The notes under the pieces: model-generated | Told to the model about the DNA's origin: nothing | Databases searched by the model: none | Seen by the model: the letters and a program-made list of their open reading frames with translations, nothing else | Assembly (NCBI RefSeq): GCF_032854445.1 | Contig: NC_088304.1 | Location: 16,963,850 to 17,027,849 of the forward strand | DNA: 64,000 bases | DNA from: Liolophura sinensis | Taxonomy: Eukaryota > Mollusca > Polyplacophora > Chitonida > Chitonidae | Direction of reading: 5' to 3' | Program-made: the position numbers and the translations under genes | Shown here: positions 42,936 to 54,350 of the stretch, one piece after another | Numbering within the stretch: position 1 is the stretch's first letter | Layout of the letters: each line of letters starts with the position of its first letter

Positions 42936-45916
42936 GAAGGGCGCGAGACATTAGCATCCACGCAAAGAATATATTGAACGGATTAAGCTACTATCGGTGT
43001 AGACTACTCAACATCCATCCTTTGAATTCGTAATACATTACCTCGATTTACGCAAGCAGGAGAGATTGATGTGGATAGCATGGTGGGCAATGATATTTTT
43101 CAGTACATCGGATCGGTTCCGAGTGAATGACCTTTCCCCCAACTTGAATTCACTGTAAAACTAAATAAAACTAGGCCGTGAATGACAGGTACATGTGTTT
43201 CCAAATACTACAAGGAAAAATATTTAGCATGGCATTATTCGTTACAATCAAACCCAGAAGACTAACCAGAAATCAAAGATACATTATTGAAAGTTTACTT
43301 TGAGAGGAGAAGTACAGCACAGAACCTATATGTTTTTCATAAAAGCAAACATTACAGATGTACGTACATGTATAAGATACAATAGGTCATCAGACAAACT
43401 AGTCTATATGCAAGAACGTTACATATGTTGATACAACACGTGTTATATATTTTTTTTAAAGTTTGAATGAACAGCATATATTTATGCAGTCGTTTCTCCA
43501 TACACATGTCCGCTAAACTTATAGTTCACACGCTGAATGTAACAAATATATCCCCAAACACTTCGATACCGACTGCAAGTTGTGTAAAATCGAATCAGTT
43601 TAAGGTCGAACGGAGGTTTAGAGATCTAATCATAGATTGTGCATAGTTTCCAGAAATACAAGAAAATTTTTTCCTGTGAACCTCATCAAGATTGCTGTGC
43701 AGTACATAAATTGACATCTGCTGAAGATATTTATTAATAACATGTATGTTACATGTACTGGAACCATTACTATATTCCCACAGCACTAGAGAAAATTGAG
43801 AACAAACCGTATCTCATTTTGACATATCTTTAAGTGTATTACGTTTCGGTAATAAAATTAATAATGAATATTTCAAAGTCGTGTGCTAAGTCATATTACA
43901 ATAACACCCTGCCACCATATTCACAAATTATTACACATTTCAACAAATCCTAGTGGTGTGCATGGATGAGCGTAATTCTGCGATTCATTCAGGCCATGCT
44001 TATGTCTCGTCAATGAAATGCGCCGAGCTTATATCTTATTCCCATTAGATGAAACAGATAACAAACACTCTCATTTCTGTAAGGAAAATAGCGATAGATT
44101 GATATTCTACCTAAGACACAAATTGCTAAAACTGTGTGGTATAATTTGATGCCATAATTGGTTTACTGCTTCTACCATTAAGACGTTTAACTCGTCTATA
44201 CCATATAATGAGTAAATAATGGGGATCTGAAAGGCGGAGAGCAAAACAACTTATCTCATCCCATGACTAGAGTTCACTCGTGGATTCATCGTAACTTTCA
44301 GTCTTCTTTACATTTGCACTAGGATTAAGGCTAACTCCGTGACCCGGCCTGGTGTTCGGGGAGACGTTCAGCTTTCAGATGACCTTCCTGTTCACATCAG
44401 AAATATGTTCATGCAAAAACAATTGTATAGTTAAAATGAAACATTTAACATTTGTTTTACTATGATTGTGTAATTTTTTGTGAGAAACAATGTCACATGT
44501 AGAGCTTCGCAAAATGTCTACTCCTAATTAAGCACGCTGGGATGTATTAATATTAATCAGAGTTCTTTTCCTGAAGTCTATTGGCTCAGCAGGCAAAACA
44601 TCCAAGAAAGATATCCAGAAAACATGGAGATGTCCGTTGACATGTATGTCAACGGCCAAAGGTTGACTGATCCACAGTCAAAATAAAATTGTGGAGAGCC
44701 ATACACAGCAGATAGCGTCTGAGCTTTACCATCTGCACAAGTCTAACAAACCAGCAACAGACCAGGGCGTGGAGCCTCCTCAATGTGCAGCAGGAGAAGA
44801 GCAAGAATTGGGATCACCTCTTCTGGTGAACTTAACGATTCTCTCGATAACGAGCTTTATACGTTATTGCCTCTGTAATAAACTTTGTTGATAGATCTCT
44901 TAGGCCCGGTGTGAAGACGCAATGACCGACAGGCTTTATGTTTTAGCAAGGCAGAAATTATTGTAAATTAACATCCACAAAGGAAACTAATGTGAAAAAC
45001 CATTTCTATCTATATATAGACTCATCCAGAAATAATTTCAGGTCTGCTTCTTGAATAGGCCGGAATCGTTGGCCACGGAGACCATTTTCAGTTCGTTACC
45101 GACACTGCTTGTCTTGCCGTTGTGATCACGTAACTCAAACAATACGACTTCCGGTCGCGTTCTTCTTCAGTGGGCTCGTTGATATCGAACCAATAATGTG
45201 GAAACAGTTGATATAGTACATTATCATTTCTGAGTAGTTTGAGACGCGAAGTTTTCTTGATGGGTGTCCATGCAGCAGTCTATGATCAACATGTATATTA
45301 CCTGGTTCAGTTTACCCGCCCCTTGTAGCCGACTCCTGGATAATCCTGTCTATATACTTAGCGGGTCTGTCATTCTGGCCTCGTTTCCGTGCTAATGTTT
45401 TGTTCTGTAAACTGCATTCCAGACACTTTTCTGTAGGTTTTATGTATCCCCGTAGAGGATCAATCCGTCAAAATAGTTTCCAAGTTCTGGTCTTCGTTCT
45501 AAGTGCCAGAAATTTTAGCACCATGGGCCCATACAAATTTATCAGGGTGCTGAAACAATCTAAACGTTGGAACGTCTTCTATGGAGTAATATGAGATTAA
45601 TTGAACATAGGCAAGATTGTCTATATTCGTCTAATAGGTAACATACGGGTAGGCCCTTTTTAACTGTGATTAACAGCGTATAAGTGTAGTACATCTTTAT
45701 TAAGGTATACCACTATGCACATAATGTACACCTATTCGAATGGGAGACATTGATTATGTTTTACTTAGGTCTAGTTATATACTGTGCGCATGTACGTGTG
45801 TCTTTTGTAGATTCATAATGACGGATATTTTGATGGTTATGGGTGATTTTGTTTCTTGGTTTGCTTTTGAATGGTTTAGTCTAATTTGGTACAGGTCACA
45901 ATCAGTATAATTATAG
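42936..45916. other. Long stretch without a recognisable gene
   Basis: No splice-bounded exon, transposase or RNA gene is recognised. A perfect 10-bp hairpin (CCGTTGACAT GT ATGTCAACGG) lies at about 44634-44655. Open frames at 44691-44891 and 45400-45594 are short and unsupported. Confidence 0.45.
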
Positions 45917-45918
45917 TA

Positions 45919-47195
45919 CACTCTTCAAAAAAGAAACGCAAAATGAAATTCAAAAATGATACTTACAATTTTGTACACATATGTTAACTCAAACAGTTTT
46001 GTAGGGTTGCACATTGTTACTGGAATGTTTCAGAAGATCATCCTTGACCAAAGGCAACCAAAAATGATTTTGAACGGTTTTATCAATTAGGATTGTTATG
46101 ATGTGCGTTGATGTCGTGCAGCACGAAGTTCAGGCACAATGATTGTTTGTCACGTGCAAAACGTGAGTACAGCATGTGACTATAAAAGACCCAAATGAAT
46201 CTCACAATTTTATCCAATATCTTTGCAAGTACTGTACACGAAAATGGGACGTCTCAACGCTGCCGACCGAAATCAGGCAATTGGACGATTGCAAGCTGGC
46301 GAATCAAAGAGTGAGGTGGCAAGGATCTTCAACGTTCATTCCAGCACAATAACTCGGTTGTGGGATCGATTTCGTCAAACAAATTTGACAAATGACCGTC
46401 CAAGATCAGGAAGAAAACTGGAGGCGCATATGGTTTAGCGATGAATCCCGTTATATCCTCAGGCGACGTGATGGTAGAGACCGTGTCTACAGACGACGTC
46501 ATGAACGTTTTGCTCCTCACTGCATCATACAAGTGGACAGATTCGGTGGAGGGAGTGTTATGGTGTGGGGAGCGATCTCATACACCCGCAGAGCGGAGCT
46601 TGTGCTTGTCCAAGGCAATCTGACGGCCAATCGATACATCGACCAGATTCTCCGCCCGCACGTCCTTCGCCTTGTTGACCTTCAACGGCAGCTCTTCCAA
46701 CAGGACAACGCCAGGCCCCACACAGCACGTGCCACCGTGGACTACCTGGCCAATAACAACATCAATACCCTTCCCTGGCCCTCCAAATCCCCGGATCTAA
46801 ACCCAGTCGAACACCTTTGGGATCAGATCGATGGACGGGTGCGTCGACGTCGAATTTCACCACAGAATCTTCAACAGTTGCTCCACATGCTGCAGGAGGA
46901 ATGGAGAAGGATTCAACAACAAAACATCCAACGACTGATTCGATCTGTACCCAGGAGGTGTCGGGCAGCGGTAGCAGCTGGAGGTGGTCATACGAGGTAC
47001 TGACTTCAACACCACCTGGTGGACAGCAGTAATGACTGTGATGACTGTTATTCTCATGAAATATGGACAACATAGCAATGCATTGCTCCGCAACATTTCA
47101 TTCATGTATCTTTGTTTTCCGCTGATCTACACGTCCTTGAATAACATCAAATTTACATTGATATTTGGGTTTTGCGTTTCTTTTTTTGAAGAGTT
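45919..47195 (+). mobile_element. Tc1/mariner element with both terminal repeats
   Basis: Ends are inverted repeats of about 25 bp: (C/A)ACTCTTCAAAAAA(A)GAAAC then GCAAAA. They are flanked by TA at 45917-45918 and 47196-47197, the family's target duplication. Total about 1.28 kb. The terminal repeats are intact and the ends nearly identical, so the insertion looks fairly young, but its transposase gene is internally deleted. Confidence 0.95.
46223..47003 (+). pseudogene. Tc1-like DD34E-type transposase, internally deleted
   Basis: The first part (46223-46436) begins MGRLNAADRNQAIGRLQAGE and has the N-terminal helix-turn-helix (VARIFNVHSSTITRLWDRF) up to RPRSGRK. The next piece lies in another frame from about 46404: NWRRIWFSDES (first catalytic Asp), VMVWGAI, QQDNARPHTA (second Asp) and SPDLNPVEHLWD (final Glu), ending at 47003. 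The usual second DNA-binding subdomain and the start of the catalytic domain, about 90-100 residues between RPRSGRK and the first Asp motif, are missing and the frame shifts there. The copy cannot make an active enzyme but keeps its ends, so it could be moved by a relative. Confidence 0.9.
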
Positions 47196-47197
47196 TA

Positions 47198-48337
47198 TAT
47201 GGCGATGCATTATGTATCGTTATAATCCATCAGGTGAATTGTGGTGTCAGCCTAGCGGTTTTCATTTATAGTTGTAAGTCCTGAGTATTTTAAATATAAG
47301 ACTGCCTTTGTGTATGGAAAATATATGAAATGGAAATAACAACTCAACTGATTTGTCGTAGCAAATTATTTTCATCGTTTGGATGTACCAGCTGTACCAC
47401 TGGACCAGTTTTTTTTATATAGAAGTGTTATGAACATGTACAAACAGATATTTCGTTGTATTTTTCGTCAGGGTGGGTACATTTAGTGTAGTTATAATGG
47501 ATATGTTGTGTTGAACATATATACCAATGGCTTGGCGCACACCATGTAATAGAATGGAGCTCGTCGCCATAAAACTACAGCCATCATCATCATCAGTCTG
47601 CATAGAGATTCAGACATTTGCATTCTCCTCACGCCCTAGAATATCAACCATATACTACACAGCAATGGCACGACATCTTTGGTTCAGATGGTTCGGATCT
47701 GTTGGTGGTGTTCAGTGCCGTGTGGGCTGTTTCATGTCAGCACTTTGTGGACGCCGAATGATGCAGTGCCATCTAGAACCACGCAGTACTACATATCGCT
47801 GAGGCGTGTCGCGTGTTCTGTTGTTGTGAGATAAGAGTTTCATGTTGAATACTGCAGTACATTATACTGTTTTCTTGGTAGTGAAGGCCGCTGCTTAAGA
47901 ATTCATCTTCAAGTGAATTACTTATCATTCATTTAGCCAGATTTGAAAGACTATAATGTCTGTAATTATACCCGATTTCTTTACGCCGGGTTAAAATTGT
48001 ACCTAGGCTATAAACCGTCTTTTGGTTGACCGAGCTGTTCACATGTGTCTGTGGGAGTGTAAATTCTTTGCTTATCTAAAACGATATTATGATACCGGCA
48101 CTAGCCGAGAACAGTCTTATTCAATGTGCGCGGAATGCATTGAAGGACAGGCAATAGTTGGCCAGCAATGTAGGCTACCGGTAATGGTTTTCCGCTTGAC
48201 TGCCTGTTCACCTGTAGCAGGTGTATATTTAACATTTACGAGATAAATTCAAGATTCTGCATGATGAATACAATAAGACAAGGCTTATTCAATCTACTAT
48301 GGTTCAAACATTAATGGTATATCATCTTGCATCTCTG
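47198..48337. other. No recognisable gene
   Basis: Spacer after the Tc1 element. The 91-codon open frame at 47527-47802 has no domain I recognise and no splice context. Confidence 0.45.
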
Positions 48338-48595
48338 GGCGTAATCCTTATATCTCGCGCCGTACACTACTGCCCGGGACGCTCTGTCTGGTCATAATTT
48401 GAATTGTCGTCTCCTACCAGCCCCGGCCATAAATAAGTCTTACCTGCCGGGTCTGAGAGGCTGTGGCAGAGTGGGGTTGTAGCAAACCCCATGTCCGGGT
48501 TAACAAGACAAGCAGTGATCCAGTAACCGCAAAGTCCGTTTCTATGAGATTTCCGCCTTTCATTGAGACGGTGTTTTAATTTTTACACTCACGTC
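48338..48595 (-). repeat. Dispersed repeat family C, copy 2
   Basis: Reverse-complement relative of 42712-42935. On the minus strand it shows CACCGTCTCAATGAAAGGCG, GAAATCTCATAG, GTTTGCTACAACCC, AGACCCGGCAGGTAAG and GACGACAATTCAAATTATGA in the same order. No coding potential. Confidence 0.7.
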
Positions 48596-49339
48596 TCTTC
48601 AAGAGGCGAGCTTTTTGGTAGCCTTTGCTACTAGATGTATGTTTACGAAGTGGTTCTATGCTCCGTTGGTCTGGTTTTGGGGAGCACAGTACTCGCTGTG
48701 AAAAGTTAAAAATCACCTGCAGCACCGTTAGTATGAGGTACATAGATGCATACATGCATAAATAAAACGGACGAGTCTTATATATCGGAATGATGTCTTC
48801 GCTGACAAAAAGGAATGGATATCACACGTCAGGTGAACGTCTCACAACATTAATAATTTCATTCCGTCCTCTGCGAAAGCTTGTGTCGCGTCATAACGTC
48901 ATAGAAAGATTGAGCATGCAAGTACGTAAACAGTATGTAGCTGACGATTTGCAACTTTGCATTTCATTCCCGGTGAAGACGACACAGAAAGATTGAACAT
49001 GTTCATGTACTGAACAGTGTGCTGCACACGATATGCAAACAATACTTGGCAGCAGTGTTCATTTCACGGTGAGAAATGCGCAATCGTCGAAAATTACGAG
49101 CAGATCTGTACCAACGAATGTTCCACCATTCCAAACACTTCTCAGATTAAGAGCCGCATTTGCCGCCAGTTTAATGTGTATGACGTTGCAGATCGCGCGC
49201 TGTTTAGAATAACTTTCGTACAACGCTACGACGTATGGGTGTGAAAGTGTTTACATGACGAGTATCTCCTGGTTAATCATAAGATTACCTGCATTAAACG
49301 TTTTGGGGAGGGTTATAAAATTGAAATGATGTTCCCTGC
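48596..49339. other. No recognisable gene
   Basis: Two diverged blocks beginning AGAAAGATTGA(G/A)CATG near 48903 and 48988 suggest a decayed short duplication. Open frames here are not gene-like. Confidence 0.4.
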
Positions 49340-49477
49340 TATAGGCGTCTGGCGGCAGTTTTATTGTCAATTAGGTGGACGCGTTTAAAAAAACTTTCGG
49401 TCTCAGGCTACGCCTTTGACCAACAATAATAAACTCGTCCACCTTATTGACTATAAAACTGCCGCTAGAGACCTATA
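49340..49477. repeat. Foldback element with 48-bp imperfect arms
   Basis: 49340-49387 (TATAGGCGTCTGGCGGCAGT and on) and 49430-49477 are reverse complements at roughly 85-90 percent of positions, around a 42-nt spacer. It looks like a MITE core or inverted duplication. Confidence 0.8.
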
Positions 49478-49826
49478 ACATTATTTCTTAAACGGATAAC
49501 CTTACTACGTCTGAGGCAGGTTTCTGCATAGGACGTCACAAGTGTGTCGTCCCTTTGCGACTTGAAGTCGTCGCTTAACAGCACAGTAAAGCCAGTTTTT
49601 CAGTGAGTGTTATGTAGGTTATAGAATACTAATTAAACGGTATTAGATTAATCTTGCGTTACGATATTTGGTGGGTCTGGGAATTCTTGCTAAAAAGAAT
49701 AATATTCTGCCGTGAGCAATATATCTGAAAAAAAGGCAAATAGCCTTTACCGTGCGGTGTACTGGAACGCAAATGTGTATTGGTAGGGTTACTGTCTACA
49801 GTAGTGTGCATCATCTATGCTAAGGC

Positions 49827-50111
49827 TCAATTAAATCTTTCAATCATACCATTCGACTGAGCGTGATAGGCTGTAGTGCGGATCTTGTAAATTCCCAAGG
49901 CTCTGCACATCTTGAACAAACGGCTTTCAAACTCCCTCCCTTGGTCAGAATGAATAGCAGCAGGGACGCCCAACCTCGATATCCAATGGTTAACTATAGC
50001 CTGTACCACTGTCACTGCCTCTTGATTCGGTAAGTGGACCGCTTCAACCCATGTGGTGAAGTAGTCGCCAGTTACAAGGATATATAGATTCCTCCTAGTA
50101 GATCTGACCAT
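49827..50111 (-). pseudogene. Ty3/gypsy integrase core fragment
   Basis: A 94-codon open piece with all three catalytic positions of a retroviral-type integrase: Asp in LVTGDYFTTW, Asp in AIHSDQGREF and Glu in NGMIERFN. It ends there, without the C-terminal domain. It would have inserted element cDNA into the genome. It is a relic, disconnected from the upstream pol by frameshifts. Confidence 0.93.
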
Positions 50112-50263
50112 CGATCACAATAAGTCAACAGCGATCTTTTCACCAACACTACCGGTAATTCGACCACGGTGTGGTCCACGAGCTCTCTTCCCGGAAAACT
50201 TCCGCCGACTGCACTACCACACGACCGACACCGTTGTCGTACGTCTCCAGGCCAAATGTGCAA

Positions 50264-50770
50264 TTATCGGATCTCCTCAATTGTCTTTCGGACTTCCATG
50301 TGACGGCCACTAGATTGATCATGACACTCGGTTAGAACTGTCTCCTTCAGACTCGGCGAGGCTACTAACAGCTGGCGTATCCCCTTTTCGCAGTTCCCGA
50401 CCCATTTGCGAATCAAGTGAGGGCTTTCCATCACCTTGAGTTCAAACTGTCCCCACAAGCCTTGGGCACAAAACCACAACCTCGTATCTCTGACCAGTCC
50501 GGTTTTCGTCCTTGTTCTACACATTAAATAAAAGGCGATATCATCACGCTGAGTTTTTGCCAGTTCATCGACAGGGTTCAGCGCCTCTGCTATACACAGA
50601 CTTTCCCCACTGCTAGTTGATCCATTTCGACCACACTGTTTGCAAGGGCCTCGGCTCATCACATCTGCATGAACATGCCGCTTACCACGCCTGTATTTAA
50701 TCTGAAACTGATAAACCGACAGAACCTCTATCCAGCGAGTGAGCTGTCTCTGTTGCTCCTTGAAATCCAT
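50264..50770 (-). pseudogene. Ty3/gypsy pol fragment: end of RNase H and integrase zinc-binding region
   Basis: A 168-codon open stretch beginning with RQLTRWIEVLSVYQFQIKYR and RRGKRHVHADVMSRGP, the tether typical after RNase H in gypsy elements. It ends near a His-containing segment (ECHDQSSGRHMEVRKT), which corresponds to the integrase zinc-binding region. A stop separates it from the preceding RNase H part. Confidence 0.9.
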
Positions 50771-50868
50771 GAGTCATTGCAAGGATGCATGGTCTTAGCG
50801 AATGGTCTTAACGAAGAAAACCACTGCCACTCCTAGTAAGCCTCCTAGGACCTCTCGAACTTCGAAAG

Positions 50869-51204
50869 ACTGGCCCCGATAGCACAGTCGGTAGAGCGTC
50901 CGGTTCAAGAGCGGTAGATCAAGGGTCACACCTAAGACCTTAAAAGAGGAAGTTGTAACTTCCTCGCTTGGCGTTTCAGCATGGAGGGGATAGGGTAACG
51001 ACTGGTTGACCCGTATCAGTATAATGGTTCGGGCGGGGTGGCTTACTTGCCTTTGGTAAGGCATTTCAGTGAAGCAGTACTAGATAAAAAGTGGAAATCC
51101 GTCCTGCAACAAGGAGGCACATTACATGCACTCTAAGGATTCCTTCGTCGTCATATGACTGAATAATTGTTGAGTACGACATTAAGCCCCAAGCACTCAC
51201 TCAC
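50869..51204 (+). repeat. SINE family B2 inserted in the gypsy element, with target-site duplication
   Basis: The head (GGCCCCGATAGCACAGTCGG, TAGATCAAGGGTCACACC), body (GGAAGTTGTAACTTCCTCGC, AGGAGGCACATTACATGCAC) and 3' end (CGTCATATGACTGAATAATT, CACTCACTCAC) match the copy at 25977-26332. TCGAACTTCGAAAG at 50855-50868 and TCGAACTTCGGAAG at 51205-51218 are the target duplications, now differing at one base. Confidence 0.95.
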
Positions 51205-51218
51205 TCGAACTTCGGAAG

Positions 51219-52240
51219 CATCCTACTGACATACACTACCACCCTCTCCGTATTATTGTGTCTCTGGGACAATACCTCCCCGATTTCCGTGTTACTGGCA
51301 TCCGTATCTAGGAAGTCAGGCATACCCAATGTTGGTGCCGAGGTCAACTTCTCGAGACTTTCGAAAGCCCCCTCACAAGCTTCACTTCACACAATCTCGC
51401 TGTCCTTCTGTTTATGGAGTGGAGCTATAATCCTCGCAAATTCCACAATAAGTTGCCTGTAATAGCTAAATAGACCCAAGTAGCTGCGCACCTCGACATT
51501 GCTGGTTGATGCGGACCACTCCAGTACGGCACACACCTTCGGTGAACCTGTCTCCATCCGAGCAGCAGACACCACATATCCCAAATACGTGACGTTGTTT
51601 ACCCCAATCACACACTTTGAGGACTTAGAGCCTAAATCCATGTGTATGTAAGCGCAAAAACACCTCCTCTAGCAGAATAAGCATCATTCGAAATATTTTA
51701 TCGAATAAATGATGTCTAGATACACGTCTCGTAGTTCAGTCCAGCCAAGACTGCCTCCATCAACCGCTTCTTGTCGCAAACGCAGTCTTACACTTATCTT
51801 CTGGAACAAGTTTAACTTGCCAATATCACATTAAATCAAGCGTACTCCACTAATCTGCTCCGGCAAAACGTCAAGAGAATGTTCAATTCCTGGTATCTGG
51901 CACGCATCTTTCTCCCTGATCTTGTTCAAGAACCGGTAATCAACGCAGGGTCTCATTTTGCCGTCCTTCTTACTGACCAACACAACAAGCACCATGGATC
52001 ACATGACTGCCTCACAATTCCGCGGTGCAACAAGTCGTCTACTAGTTTGTCAACTTCCTCTCGAAGTGGAGTTCGTCTTAGTGGAATGCGAATTGCAGGA
52101 GCACTTTCAGTTTTCTTTCAATGACGCACCAACGTGGTTCTCCCTAAGTCATCGTCGATCTTTGCAAACAGTTTTGCATATTTTCGTACGAAACTCAACT
52201 TGTGCTGCCTTCCCGGGTCTAGTCTTCGTTTTGTTCGTTT
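51219..52240 (-). pseudogene. Ty3/gypsy reverse transcriptase and RNase H fragments
   Basis: Several frames carry the expected order on the minus strand: LGRTTLVRHS, a KKDGKMRPCVDYRFLNKI block (RT domain), NVTYLGYVVSA, RSYLGLFSYYRQLIVEFARI (end of RT/thumb) and DTDASNTEIG (RNase H catalytic Asp region). There are multiple stops and frameshifts, so no functional protein is possible. Confidence 0.85.
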
Positions 52241-53041
52241 GACGATCCCCTTCATGCGTTCAGAGAAAGGCTGATCATTCTCCGTCAACAGACCTGTGTT
52301 CACAGCCCAACATCTGATAGTTGACAACAAAGAGTACCCGCACGGACGACAGCTGGAGTATCTGATGGATTCAGAAACCGAACTTGTTGTTACCCGAGAC
52401 AACGTTCTTGCCATGAGAACACGTCTTCTCCCTCAACAATGCCAATCTCTTCCGACAGCCCTTGTTGAACCACCCCCGAAGCCATCTTTTCCATGCCAGC
52501 TGGAATGGTGAAACGGAAATGCGATGGCAGTCAAATGTTCCGATCACCTCACATTACAGATATCGTCCGGCCGTCTTTAACCTATGGATTTCATTGTCAA
52601 TCGCACACTTGTTTTTGCACAGAAAGTTGAAACCCAGAGTAACATCAAAGGGAATGCTACACACTACCACCGTGATTTCCCGTCTGATTCCTTCTAAGTC
52701 GATGTGGAATCTTCGCCATACACAGGCATGTGTGTTCCGTCCGCTATTGGTATCCCGCTGATGGTAGACTCCGCCAATGCCGGTCTCGTTTCATGTCTTC
52801 ACAGGATGGCCCCGAAGCCCCCAGTGCCCCGAAACGGCTGGATCGACTGCATCGGCCTCGACTGCATGCCTGGAATATTCATTGTCTGCCCGGCATCATT
52901 GAAAACTGATGACCGCTTCTCTTTTATGTTTTACCGGCTTTATTTCTTATTTGTATAATTTCTTACATACCTTTGTCTTCGGAGGTAGTGTTAAACGTTG
53001 TTGTGGAAATGGATCTTGCGATTATCGACTTGGAACGCCCT

Positions 53042-53933
53042 TTACGGACTACGAATGGTATAGGAATGTCGGACTTGACGCTTATATCTACCACGTCCCT
53101 GTCTGGTACCGGCCGGCCGTCTGGTGAATGACCGCATGGTATTGCCTGTTGACATAATTTCATTCAACACGGAAATTATGTCTTTCCTGAGAGACTTTCT
53201 GTAACTCTTTCCGTCGGCTCTTTCTGGTATGCTTTCCTCTTTTGAAACAGAACGGACCGTCGGCTGGTTGAGCAGTTTCACATTGCCACAACTTAAACCT
53301 AAAATCATCTGCAATGACTTCGAAGAACTGTTCTCTTGCACGTGTGTCTTGCAGTGCCTCATCCGCGCCTGGGTACCTCATCTGCTGGGCTAACTCTGGC
53401 AGGTGTTCATCTTTACCCTGCCGCCTTGCCCGGAACTGAGACTTTGCAAGTCGGTCTGATTCGTGGGTGCAAAACCCCGTTCAGTCACTCCCTTCAACCG
53501 GCTAAAATCTACATCCCCCGGGGTAGATTTCAAGTTCGCTAACTTGTTGATCTAACCCTTTTAGAGAAACCGCAATGTGCTGGCCCTTCTGTTTGTCTGT
53601 CTAACCATTAAAAGCGGCCACGTCCACAAATGAACAGAATAATCCTTCCATGGAGTTGCCGTCAAAATTGGATACCGTGAAAAACCAGCTTGAAGGTCAT
53701 ACTGGTGCGTAGCATCTTTCATCTACATCCGATTTTCTACCCCCTCCCACTCATTCAGCATTGCTTACGGTGGATGCAAACGCATTGGGCTCTCCAGCGG
53801 CATGGTGTTCTTCCGGTTTCATATGGCTGACGTCTCGCTGCATCTCCTTGACCATCATTGTCAGAGTGAGAATCGAATGTTCAAGAGACTCAGCCCGAAG
53901 CATTGTACGTCTACCACTCCGGGGGTGGGACAA
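53042..53933 (-). pseudogene. Probable gag-like fragments of the gypsy element
   Basis: Charged, helical-looking frames lie where gag is expected, between the primer-binding site and pol (for example LRAESLEHSILTLTMMVKEM and EVIADDFRFKLWQCE). I see no intact CCHC knuckle. The assignment rests mainly on position. Confidence 0.5.
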
Positions 53934-54331
53934 GCATTTCTTTAGGGCGTATATCTCCGCATATCATGTCCATTGCTTAATTCAGGATATTTATCCGTCG
54001 TATAGTTAAGGCCTTGGGTGTAGGCGAGCTCTGCCCGTTACATCCTCCGTCAAGACTTGAAATTTCGCTCCCTTTCCATCACGATATTCACCGGCGAGAT
54101 TAGGGCCGCTAAAGGCGTTATCTGATGTGATGCAACCGTATTTGTCCACGCTTTCCCTCCCAAAGCGTCTGGTGTCACACGGTGGCTCTACTCCAAGCAG
54201 TAGATCAGATGGTGTTCCAAACCTGTGCGCCATCTCACTCATCTCGGAATGTCGGCCTACTCGTCTGTTCTCGTCTGTCTGCCATTACGTCTGACTGGTG
54301 CTCTGTATGTTTTCGGAGCAAATCCCACCGC

Positions 54332-54349
54332 TGCCACCAATTCTGACAA
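54332..54349 (-). promoter_or_regulatory. Candidate primer-binding site of the gypsy element
   Basis: On the minus strand TGGTGGCAGCGGTGGGAT begins with TGG, the expected complement of a tRNA CCA end, and lies just after TTGTCAGAAT, a plausible LTR end. I cannot name the tRNA without a search. Confidence 0.5.
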
Positions 54350-54350
54350 T

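Larger units (their letters stand above)
49827..54350 (-). mobile_element. Ty3/gypsy LTR retrotransposon, decayed and lacking its 3' part
   Basis: Reading on the minus strand from high to low coordinates: a probable primer-binding site (54332-54349), weak gag-like frames (53.9-53.1 kb), reverse transcriptase landmarks (PCVDYRFLN near 51.93 kb, YLGYVVSA near 51.58 kb, SYLGLFSYYRQLI near 51.46 kb), RNase H (FLDTDASNTEIGEVLSQR near 51.3 kb), a SINE insertion, the tether region (YRRGKRHVHADVMSR near 50.67 kb), an integrase zinc-binding remnant, and the integrase core. Frames are broken many times. Sequence stops matching just after the integrase Glu at about 49.83 kb and no 3' LTR is seen, so the copy is truncated. 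The interval is visibly more GC-rich than its surroundings. Confidence 0.9.

Noticed and set aside
49827-54350. A host gene derived from integrase or reverse transcriptase
   Set aside because: Multiple stops and frameshifts across gag and pol, a SINE insertion, and element-like order with a primer-binding site point to a dead retrotransposon.
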